DNA of 64,000 bases from the NCBI GenBank assembly GCA_008933995.1, contig WARS01000012.1, positions 2,356,001 through 2,420,000 on the forward strand, in the 5' to 3' direction. The notes under the pieces were generated by a model that saw nothing but the letters and a program-made list of their open reading frames with translations, was not told where the DNA came from and did not search any database. Positions 25,718 to 35,970 of the stretch are shown here, one piece after another (within the stretch, counting starts at the first letter, position 1; each line of letters opens with the position of its first letter). Source of the DNA: Datnioides undecimradiatus (taxonomy: Eukaryota > Chordata > Actinopteri > Lobotiformes > Datnioididae). Position numbers and translations under genes: made by a program.

Positions 25718-26899
25718 CTAATACATCATTATCTCTTTGGGTGCGTCCTCCGTGGGCCTCTCCTGTTCTCTCTTGTGTGTGTAGGCTGCGTGGTCGTACA
25801 TGTAGATCAAGGCAATGGCGAAAAGAGAGAGTACTGTGTACGGGATGACTAGGTAGTATCCCAGCAGCATCTCTGTGTAGCTGTCCTTCAAGTCCACGGG
25901 AATGGCATCGGCGAAGTTTTTCACCAAATCCTCTGCCATGGTGGTCACGTTGACGTTCAGCACAAATATGATGAGGACCACAACAGACAAGCACGCTGTC
26001 ACAAACGAAAGGAGAGGACAAAAATGATATCCCAGCAACCGCCTAAATCTAGTCTTCATCAGTGATTTCAACAGTTTTATGCAAAGATACACCGATCCGT
26101 CTCTTGCTTCGCCACTTACTGCTGATCGAGCTGCAGGTGTAGATGCCAACAGGTCCCATGTAGGTTTCATAAGGGTTGCTGACGCTGTTGTAGAGGGCAA
26201 TAAGGATGCTAATGGCAGAAAACAGGAGGCACAGGACCAACAGGCACAAAACCAAACCGTGTAGGACCAAAGGGGTGACTCCTATTTCTACCAGTTTTGG
26301 AATCACTGCACACACAGAGAGTAGAAGAACTTCATGGGTATATGAGTTAGTCAAGTTCACATGCATCATATAAATAGATTAGAGTTGTATCCAGCAGTAC
26401 AGGTGATTCTTGTTGTATTTGCCCATGTTTTGAGATCTGTCATTGTGTTTTCTATCACTATAACTGTTGACAGTCTGTTGTATTACGAGGATACTGTTTC
26501 TGGAAAGACATGCCGCTGGTTTAAATTGAAATTTTCTCTGCTGTTGCTAGAGGCCATAACTTTCACAGGCCGATATCTCAAAATCTGGGAAAACATAACA
26601 CAAACATGGCTCGATTGGGAAAGACATCTTTGGGTCAGTTGGCTCTTTGAGAGCCTTGGAAAGTTACCTTGAAAATTGTCAGAGCCTCCAAAGGTGGGGC
26701 AAAACGTTCTCACCACGTTCCCGTCAAAAAGCTCCAACGTGACCACAGCACTTCCATTGAAGAATTCGCTTACACCTCTTGAGCACGCCATGGTCGTCTT
26801 AGCCCACTGCGTTGACATGGCGTACCCCAGCAGGCCAACAGATATGGCTGTGATCAGCGCGCTCGACATGAAATGTAGAGTCTTCTTAGTGGAAGGCAT
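25718..26899 (-). CDS. clrn3: Clarin-3-like four-pass membrane protein, three coding exons
   Basis: Integral membrane protein of the clarin family (tetraspanin/claudin-like fold). Its biochemical role is not established; clarin-1 and -2 act in sensory hair cells. Reading leftward, coding exons are 26899-26668, 26305-26120 and 25995-25718. The donors are AAG|GTAACT and GCA|GTAAGT and the acceptors TGCAG and GACAG. Both introns are phase 1, and the 231-residue product compares with about 226 for human CLRN3. Predicted membrane spans lie near residues 10-28, 90-116, 140-153 and 183-205. The first extracellular loop has an N-glycosylation motif at N48, and a second motif at N155 follows span 3. 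The start MPSTKKTL, the segment NSVSNPYETYMGPVGIYT after span 2, and the Lys/Glu-rich tail with APKEI closely match my memory of CLRN3 and fit CLRN1/2 less well. No breaks are seen. The 3' poly(A) signal was not confidently located; ATTAAA-like motifs occur on the minus strand at 25686-25681 and near 25337. Confidence 0.92.
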
Positions 26900-28129
26900 T
26901 ATCGCTGTATTCCAGTTGCACTAGTTAAATCTAAATCCCAGCGATTCTTCTCTAAAGCGCTGATGAAGCCTCAGAAGCAGATTAGGACCCTCTGATCCTC
27001 TGCAGATTCGGTGTATGAGTTACCTTCCTGGGTGGAGTGAAATGTGGACTGCTGGTCATAAAACCTCTCAGTTATGGCAGTGACCTTTGGTTTGAAAGGA
27101 AAAGACAGAGCTGGTTGTCATGGCAGAGACATAGGTTCCCTCAACAGTTTAAACATGATGACCGCGCCACGTCTGGTCTCAGATATGTGCTGTCTGGATG
27201 TGCAGTGAGGATTGTGCGATACTTTCAGATCTGAATTGAGTTCAGCTGAACGAGCGCCCTCAGAACATATAAAATACAGTTTCTAAAGAGACAGTTTTAA
27301 TGTTCCTGTTGTTCGATACCTACACACACGCCCATTTTGAAGGAGCCATGTTCATGGGAAGGGATTCAAAGTCCCATCCTTGAAAGTGGAGAGTCATAAA
27401 ACATAATGCTGATAAATGATTTACCTATCTCATGAAGGAGAAGTTACTGGAAGAGGAATACGTCTGTGATCAATGAATCTGTAAAAGTGGTTGGCATCAG
27501 TTCACAAAGGAAGTGAGCCTGTGTTTCACTCATGATTAGAGAGATCCCCTCTTAGAATCCATATAATACACCACGAGAGTGAAAAACTGACATGCTCCTC
27601 TGGCCTCTTTTCTCATTTACCACCTCGTTGGTGTTATGGACTAAATGAGGCCTCAAGCATCGTCAGATCTACAGTATGAAGAGTGTATCAGCAGTTCCTG
27701 CCCCCTCGTAATGTTGGGCTGGATAAGAGGCGATAAAGAAAATCTGTTTATGCTTTTGTTGAATGTCTCTACCAATCCTCTTATCTCTGAGCTAATGACC
27801 TCATAATTTCACCAAAGGGCTTTTATTTAGCTATACATGTTTGTATTATACTATGATGTTAATTTAAGTAATTTGACCTCTGAAAATGTGTAACCTACAT
27901 ACATTTTAGACATTGTGAATATTGTTTTATATCATTTTGGTGGAAGTAATGAATCAGCTCTAAGATTATCTTATTTTCCCCTATTCTTTTATAAAACTCA
28001 TTATAAACATAATTTTATGTCTTTTTTTATTTTTACCAAAAATATTCCAAAGTTTGATTCTAACTCGGCTCAAATGAAAGAATGATAATAATAAATATTT
28101 GGGATAGGTCTCATATTAAACACATATGT
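26900..28129. other. clrn3 leader and intergenic sequence
   Basis: This interval lies upstream of clrn3 and to the left of the next promoter-like block. It should contain the clrn3 promoter and 5' UTR, but no convincing TATA box or initiator was found. An AT-rich ATATAAAATAC stretch near 27269 reads as a weak TATA-like sequence and is about 370 bases from the start codon. No other gene is seen. Confidence 0.5.
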
Positions 28130-28480
28130 TGTAATAAAGCGCGTGGCCAGGCTGTGGCTCCCTCTCCTCGTCAGAGAGCAGACGGGCTCCGTGTGCTCGC
28201 TGACAGCAGTTCTGTTATGTTGGAGTAAACACAAACTCCTCCTTCCCGGTGACAGGCGGCAACACTGAAGCATCGCCTCGCCTTTTCAAAGACAATCTGC
28301 GCTCGGGACTTTAATGTTGACGCCATCCAGGTGAGTAATGTGACTACATTATCTGATCGCGCCGTCTTTCGCGTCTTGACACTCAGCTGCCGCGTGTAAA
28401 ACGTCAGATTTTCAGTCATTTTTCAGTCACGCACGGCGCCGCGTTGTTACCTGTCCGTTACGCACAGCAGCGCACGGTAG
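28130..28480 (+). promoter_or_regulatory. CpG-dense promoter-like block, next gene to the right
   Basis: Roughly 30 CpG dinucleotides occur in about 350 bases, far above the flanks, which is typical of an unmethylated vertebrate promoter. On the plus strand it contains a textbook splice donor, CATCCAG|GTGAGTAA, at 28330/28331. This fits a first exon ending there and transcription to the right. No start codon with a meaningful frame precedes the donor, so the exon would be 5' untranslated. By gene order next to clrn3, the gene may be a ptpre-like receptor phosphatase. That assignment is inference only. Confidence 0.5.
28230..28330 (+). other. Putative non-coding first exon
   Basis: Sequence immediately upstream of the consensus donor at 28331 inside the CpG-dense block. 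The 3' boundary is supported by the donor match; the 5' boundary is unknown and the start given is nominal. It is a candidate for exon 1 of a gene extending rightward past the window. Confidence 0.35.
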
Positions 28481-30561
28481 GGTTTTTCTCACGAACCGTC
28501 CATTTCAGGTGCGCGTTCAGCTTTAACGTGGCAGTGACTACAATCCTCATTCAGCCCGAGATGTTTATCGTGTGCATAAATTGTGGGAGAGCTCCGTTTG
28601 ACAACCTGCAGCGACTCCAGTCAACCCGGTGCGTCAATGTGGGTTAATGGAACAGGCGCTTGGAGTTTCTGTCCTGATCTCCCCTCTTGGTCTGTTTTTA
28701 TCTGATTTGTTTGGCATTTGCATTCATCGCAACGAAGATGCTCTTTCTTTTCTTCATACTCGGTTGCTGACTGCTTGTCTATGTGGGCTGCAGTTGAGCT
28801 GGTTTCAACATGTCGGTGAACCGAGGCTATATTGGTACTTGATGTATCTTGAATGGATCTGCTTAGACTTGTTATTGTAGGAGAACCATTTTCAAGGTTT
28901 CCTGATTAGATTTCGTGTTTAATTTCTGTTTTTACAACATGTGCTGCTTGTTGCATGTCTTTTGATTTTGTCCTGATTTGTAGTGTAGTGTAATCATTGG
29001 ACATAATGCTGATCCCTATGAGAAAGGTCTCTCCCAGGGAGGTCAGAGGTCAGGGTCAGCAGCAGATCAGCATCTCTAGCGGGGTCAGATGTCTGTTTAA
29101 TCAGACTGTGGAAATGAAAAGTTAAACGAACCAAGACATCATAGAGATTGTGCTCCACTGACCATTAACAAGAGAAGAGGATTTGACAGCCTGTGCTTCT
29201 GATAAGACTTTAATTTAGACATCAAGTAGAAAATCCATTCTGAGCGATGATAAGTCTGCATCCTTTTGTTTACACATCTTCTACATGTTTGGTCCTTTTT
29301 AAAAGTGGATTTATGATCAGATTTAGGAGATTAAATGCTACGCTGCTCTTGTATCTTAGACCACAAAGTGGCAACGTGGCTAGACTACGAGCTAAGTTCA
29401 TTAAAGTCTAAGAGATGCTGCTAAATTACTTCTAATAAATCTCGTAGTCTGTCTGACAGGGGAAGGTAGTACAGACTGAGCAGCCTAGAGGTTCAGCGGA
29501 TGGGAAAAGACAGAAAGTTTACCTTCTGGAAATTGTTCTGTCTTTCATTTCATATTTTCATGCTGCTGTCAAAAAATCTTACAAAGCCCAAAACAGGATT
29601 TGTGAGATCAGCCTCTCTGTGTCTTGATCCTGTTACATTAAAAAGAGACACCTGACTTCTCCTCAGTCTAACTTTTAAGACTCCGAACATGTTGTACCTG
29701 CCAAGTGAGCAGAGGTCAGCTGTCTTTCCCGGGTCCAAGAGCAACCTCTTAAAACACACAGATGCTGGAGCATTTCTCCAGATTCATCACATCAAACCTT
29801 GCAGCATTAAACTACTCTTTTAGTGTTAAATTCATGCAGCGTGTAGCAACCTTCATGATGCACCCTCCCTCACTTTGATTGTGTCTTTCCTTTCTCTTTG
29901 GTCTGGCACACAGACAGTCTGCATCTGTCTGTGATATTTCAGAGTAAGATCCATCTCAGTAACGCTGATTGGACCCGGGGAAGAATGGCAATTGCTGTGG
30001 CAGAAGCTAATGAGGATGCAATGAAATAAACAAATAGTCTGTGCTCACCAAGACAAATGAGACCGTGTATGTGCAGAAAAGAAATAACATTTAACTGCGG
30101 ATTGATCTGCTTTTCATCACATTACTGTTAATGTTTCTGTCTGAAACCTGCAATGAAAGACTCACGTTTAGGTCTCTACATAACAGGCATTAAGAAAATA
30201 TCAACTGACTATCATGTGCAATGGTATGTTTCACTGGGAGAACTAAACAATTAAAGAAAGAGAGTGTAGGTTGTTTGCATTCCCTTAATAAAATGGTGCA
30301 AATACTCAACAGGTTTATAATTGCAGTAGCTATTTTCAACCTACATTTAATTGCTGTTTAACACACTGCCAGGATGTTCTTTTCTAGTGTTTTGCTATAG
30401 TTAGAACTGTAAAATGGCATATTGGAAGGCTTTGCAAAGTGAATATTATTTGAGCGTGGGTGCGCCGCGCAAAAAGGAACAGATGTGGTGATTAATGAAA
30501 TCCAAAGTGAGGCGGGGAGAGGCGAGTTGTGCATACCTGAAGTTTCAAACAGCTTGCTGGG

Positions 30562-30567
30562 TATAAA
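30562..30567 (+). promoter_or_regulatory. Putative TATA box
   Basis: TATAAA in the context GGGTATAAACC, about 180 bases before a splice donor. With normal spacing, transcription would start near 30592. Confidence 0.4.
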
Positions 30568-30591
30568 CCTCAAATTGCCAGCCTAGAGTTA

Positions 30592-30740
30592 ATCCCCGCA
30601 GCTCGCCCACCCTCTGTCTATCTGCCATCTCTCTCTAAGTCTTTGGAAACACTCTTAACTTTGAGCTGCCACGGCGAGACTACACGCTGTGCTGTGCTCT
30701 CTCTGCGGCTGCAACCACATTAACTACTCTCTGCTCAGAG
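30592..30740 (+). other. Putative alternative first exon (untranslated)
   Basis: Sequence between the TATA box at 30562 and the donor CTCAGAG|GTACGC at 30740/30741. It is pyrimidine-rich, contains no ATG-initiated frame of note, and is more GC-rich than its flanks. The combination of a canonical TATA box, about 150 bases, and a usable donor suggests an alternative first exon for the same rightward gene as the CpG block 2.3 kb upstream. There is no transcript evidence. Confidence 0.3.
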
Positions 30741-31588
30741 GTACGCTTTTTTTCTTAAACAGGCGGAGAAGGAACTAATTGGTGTAAAGTCTCGACAATT
30801 AGCGATGAGCCCGGTCTGACCCAGAACTTGTTAGATATTTGCAGGCAGAAAACGGTTTCTAGCCAGCCTCGAGAGTACGGTTCATGATTAAGGCGAGGGA
30901 AATGTCATAGTAAGATCTCCTTTTTATTACAAACAGCATCTGTATCCAGCCTGTTATTTCTCTGCTTGCCTTAGTGGAGGCTTGCTAGAGCACATTAAGC
31001 TGCAGTATGTTGCAACCATAGGCTTGTTTGTGCTTGCGGCTAGTGCTACAGAATGCAAACCCTGCTGCCTGCCTTTGGATTTTTGGCATCATGCTTAAAT
31101 GATTTAGTAATGATAAAACATATTCTAAGTCATGCAGGGTGAGGAGATAACGATTTAACCCTCACTTTACCAGTTAGTTGTAGTCAAAGCTCATACAACG
31201 TAGTGACCAGTGGGAGTGGTTGGTGGCTGCAGTTGCACAGCTTGTGTTAGATGTAAGACTGTATTCAAACGGACAGATAAGCATGATTGAAAACAGTGCC
31301 AGAACAGCAGCAGTGATGGCAAAACCAGGGAAAGCAGAAACAGATCATGTGAGTGGCGCACTGCTTCCTGCTTGGAGGACTTTGGTCGGATACGGAAAGC
31401 CCCGGAGCTTCGCAACGAGGTGGGAACTCGGTGACGCAGAGAGGGCGTGTGTCCATCAGAGCGGGCTCTGGTGAACACATGGCCGCTGTGAGGACCCTCT
31501 ACAGCTGCACAAACGGCTACCTGCAACCTCTTATTCACCCACACACACATCCTTCTCTGTCTCATCTGTGTCGCACCCAGGACCAGCA

Positions 31589-31618
31589 CTACTACTGCTG
31601 CTGCTGCTGCTCCTGCTG
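31589..31618. repeat. Interrupted (CTG)n triplet tract
   Basis: Five perfect CTG units at 31595-31609, flanked by CTA, CTC and further CTG units. In one frame this reads as a run of about ten leucines. There is no in-frame ATG between the preceding stop and the tract. Confidence 0.85.
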
Positions 31619-32893
31619 CAGGCAGGGAAGGCAAGCGAGACACTGCCTTGGCTTATGACTGAACTACATACAAAACTCAAACTGTGCAGATTTGTGTTTG
31701 TTTACTGTAAGCTCTGTTTATTTGAGCCTCAGCTGAGCCGCTGCAGCACTGAAACAGCTGGACAGAGATCAAGGTTCCTCTTTTTCAGATGCGCCCGAAC
31801 CCACGCACCATCTGTTCAAAGGAGGCATTGTAAGTTGCTCCTCTGAGATAACAGTAAGGTCGAGCACATGAGGCACAGGGGAGAGATAATATTTTGAGAA
31901 GAAGTTAGAATTAAATCAATCTGTCATTTCAACATAGTGCTACAACCCCTGCATAACCTTTCTGTCTGTCTCAGTTAGCACCTCTCTGTTCTGATATTTG
32001 CTGTATTGACAAAGGAGCCCGGGTCAAATGTGAGAATGTGCTGCTTGGCTTTTCTTGTTCTTACCTTGTAGTCAGTCGTTGTCACATTGTGCTCTAGGAC
32101 ATTGTGAGGAGCATTGTTCAGTCTTTTCTGATGATTGGTAATGATGATAATGACAATTAGGCCTGCTGCAATTATATTTGAGCTGACTGCAATCATTTGA
32201 TTTAGCATCGCTGTTAGAATCTTTTCTGCTCACCTGAGTGAAACAGAAACAGAACTGTTATATTTCAGTCACTGTTTTTAATTCATCATCTGTGTTACCA
32301 TTAATCATGACAGAACTGGACTTGAAATAAGAAAACTGAGTGTGGTTTGTTGCACCCATTGTTGGTAGCTGTGGTAAATTTAAATCCAGGACATGCCGAA
32401 GAAAAGAAATGCACGTGACACCTAAGACTGAAGCACAGCCCTGATGTGTAAGCAGTTTAAGTACAAAGACAATTCAATTAATTTTGTGCAACAGAGATAT
32501 CCCTATGTCCCTGTAATTGTCTTGTGAACCCTTCAGATTTATCACGGGCCCCGCGGGTGATTGCAAACCTCAGGCTGGGAACCTCCAAGTCAGGCTTTTC
32601 TGTTTTCAATAAGAGAATATGTCCCTGGGAAGTCCTGCATGATGTCACTCCATAACAGCTGCCCAGTAGTCATATGGGTGTATTCCCTCCTTCAGGCTAC
32701 ACATAGTTTCTCTATTGTAGTTCTTTCAGTGGCTACATGAGCGCATTACACCACAAAGCTCTTAAAAGACACACTCTGGGAGATCGAGCTGTGACCTTGC
32801 GTTTGTTTTGTTTTATGAGTCTCCGAAGGAGAAAAACATACTGTTGAAAACCTTCGAGATCTGTTTGTTTTCGTCTGCATTTTAGCTTTAGCT

Positions 32894-32910
32894 AAAAAAA
32901 AAAAAAAAAA
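32894..32910. repeat. Poly(A) tract
   Basis: A run of 17 adenines. It could be a retroposon tail, but no element body was recognised upstream. Confidence 0.9.
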
Positions 32911-34149
32911 GACAGCAGACTGCAAAAATGTATTTGTTTTTATTCCTCAAACCCGTATTTAACGTCAGCTCCGTGCTGGGACAGCATGTGGACAGATGTG
33001 ATTGTAACATGATAACAGCTATGGCTTTATATATTTATTTATTCATTTTAGGCTGAAATATGGCAACCTAATTTGGTGACCTGCTCAGGGAAAACAGGGT
33101 GGAGCCCTGAAGAGATTAACTCTCTGCTTTATGTGGCCTGATTCTAACTGAAGTGAAAGCAAACATCTCCTGCTCTGCCTTAAAAACATGTTGCAGTCCA
33201 CTTTATTACGTCTGAATGATTGACTAGGAAAAACAAATATTAGGTTTCCAGCGGAAGACAAAAGGGCAGCCCGCACACAGGCTGAGAACATGGTTAATAT
33301 CGCTCTGACAGCCAGGAGGAAAAAAAGACTTTGTGGATTTCCTTGAAGGCTGTTTGATTGAATCCGAGGTGTAGTCATCTTATATGCGCGTGAGACATCC
33401 CACGCACACATTCCTCGATAGCCTGATGTTTATGATAATGTATAATGTCTCTGAAGTTATAAGATGATGCAAATAGTGTGAAACTGAAGCTTACCACTGC
33501 GCGTGATCATGAAATCACAGATGTTTCGTAACAATCTATTTTGTATTTGCCCGAGGTTCAGTTTCGTTTTTATGTTATCAATAACTTATTCACATTGCTA
33601 ATTTCGGCTCAGACCAGGTGAACGTGCTTCTTATCTGTTGGCCTGCGACTTTTTTTATACTCATTGTCAAATCTGGTGAGTGCTTTTCACGTCTTTTAGA
33701 GAACTAGATACAGAGTTGGAAGGCGGGCCCTGGTCTAGCCTGGTAACTTCCAGGGGGTTTTTGCTCACTAGTCAAATGACAGAAGTGTCCGCTGCAGCTA
33801 ATTATTCTGTGCCAGGAATGGAGCGCGATGTCTGTGTTTTCAGTTCCATAGAAATTTACACACGCACCAAGTGACTTTGTGGTTTTTAAATTTATGTACA
33901 TATTTTCTAAACCTATAGCGAGCCGCTCGGAGATGGGGAGCGACTCAGCGTGGAGACCCCCACTGAAATATTCCTCTCGAATGGTGGTGAACATCAGTGC
34001 TTCCTTGCTCAGACACGAACATGTAAAGTGCCTTTTAATTGATTCCTACAGCAGCATGTCTCACGTGGGGGAGGTGCATATAGAAAGAGTGATTATCCCC
34101 CCTCGATTCTGCAGCACCATAAACTCTGAAACCTGGCTGGAGATACATC

Positions 34150-34990
34150 AAGGTCTCAAACGGCCCTGTGACTCGTCACTCTCTGCATGTAATGTCCTTT
34201 TAGGCACGCAATATGTCATCGCAGCCATTAATTTCTCTCTTGAACCTCATAAAATGCCAAGACAATCAGCTGCAGCTCAGTTTCCTGCCTCTACTGAAAC
34301 ATTACCATTGCATCATATTCTTTTAAACAGCCTCACATCAAATAAGGCCAGATTATAAAATGTTTTGCTGGGTGTTTCAGAGTTTACAGGCTCTTAAGAA
34401 CTTGGCTGTTGATCACGTTTAAGATGAAAGCTGGATATGACTTGATGAGAGAGAAAGAATCAGGCAAAGAGAGAAGGAGGATATAATGGTTTGGCTGTGT
34501 CACCATAAAGGTTGTTGACATGGAGGAGTACAGTGCTTAATGAATAATGGATGCTTACTAAAGGAGCCCATTTCCTATTCATTCTTTCAAGGCTGCTACA
34601 CAGGGAGCTGTGTGTGTGATCATCATGTTGGCCCTTCAATATATTCATTGTGTTTTCTGTAATATGATGCAGTTTCAAAGCACTGGAATAACTCCAATAA
34701 ACATTTTCACACAAGTACAATAGGCTAAATCAAAGCAGTGCTTATTTGATTTGAGCACCATGTCAAATAAATACAGCAATAACAATTTTAACACAGTGCC
34801 ACTTATTTGGAAATTCCCCGCATACAGAAAGCCAAATTCTACAATTTTATTCATTCAAAGTTATCTTATCTGCTCTGAGGCCCCTTTTAACATCAGTATT
34901 TCTGGGACTTGTAATTACTAAGAGTGTGCTGATCACATCACAAAGGCCTGCAGTGACAGAAGCGAGCATTAATTCAGTCGCTGCCTTGTC
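34150..34990. promoter_or_regulatory. Candidate conserved non-coding region
   Basis: Complex, non-repetitive AT-rich sequence with many ATTA/TAAT cores. Examples are CAGCCATTAATTTCTC near 34222, GACTTGTAATTACTAAG near 34908 and GAGCATTAATTCAGTC near 34964. It has no open frame with coding character. It looks like intronic or intergenic enhancer sequence. Conservation has not been tested. Confidence 0.22.
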
Positions 34991-35689
34991 ACTTTTTGTG
35001 TAGCGCTAAAAAGGATGTGGCATAGCGAGCAAGTTCAGATCTATTTGATTAAAACCACCTTTTAACATTTGACTGTTTGGGAAGCTTTATGGGTTTGGGG
35101 CCTGTGTTTTGAATGTGATGAATGTGTCTGAATGAGCGCAGTTAGTGAGCCTGCAGTCAGGGGTTAGCTGACATGGCCTGCATGCTGATAGGCGTGTAAA
35201 GCTGAGGCAAGCACGAGGAAGCGCTAATGTATGGGATGATAATCAGGGCTGTCCTGAATGATATAAATGACCAAGGTTAAAGGCAATCTGGATTATGCGG
35301 TATGTTGGAAACAAGATGAGGGGATGAACCTTGAACATGCTTTATCTTATTGGATTCCTGTCAGTGTTTAAGGATGTAATTTCAGCTGCTGATGAGTGAT
35401 GGTACTGCACAACTATGTGTGTGAAAAGAGTGACGTGGTTTAGATAAAGCAAAACCCCATAAGCCCCATGAGACTTACAGAGACAGAAGGAAGGAAAGTC
35501 AAACATTTATGACAGCTAGCTATGACGAATTTGCAGTGATGAAGGCCAACAGGGATAGATACAATATTAAGTCTTGCCCGACAGATTTGCATATGATTTT
35601 GACGTATCCTGGTAAATTTGCTCTTTAGTTTTTAGCACCAACACGTGGATGACATGTTTGGTTTATAATGAAATGTTTCCAAAACTTCT

Positions 35690-35970
35690 AGGTGACTTGT
35701 CATCCAAAAGTTACATGCACAATTGGGTTAATGACCAAATATCTGCAAAGCTAATGACACTCACGTAGGCCTCAGGTGTACTTTGTATTTCGTGCCAGTT
35801 AGCACATGTTATCATGCTAACATGCTTAAAGAAGCTTGTGAAAATACACGTTAAACATCAGCATGTTAACATTGCCAGTGTGAGCATTTTAACCAGTTGT
35901 TAGCGCTTAGATCAAGGCGCCGCTGTGACTAAGTGCAGCCTTAGCAGTTTGCATGTCTGTAGATTGTTAG
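35690..35970 (+). repeat. Degraded 'GCTAACATGCTAA' family repeat
   Basis: Phrases match a very abundant percomorph dispersed repeat as I remember it. They include 'atgaccaaatatctgcaaagctaatgacac' (35731-35760), 'ctcaggtgtactttgtattt' (35771-35790), 'aaacatcagcatgttaacattg' (35853-35874) and 'gcgccgctgtgactaagtgcagcctta' (35918-35944). Several internal parts have diverged. I do not know a secure family name. A second copy in the opposite orientation lies at 49.23-49.66 kb. Confidence 0.72.

Noticed and set aside
31568..31846. Frame with a poly-leucine run resembling a signal peptide
   Set aside because: The leucines come from a CTG triplet tract, there is no in-frame ATG after the upstream stop, and the following residues match no receptor-phosphatase ectodomain that I recognise.
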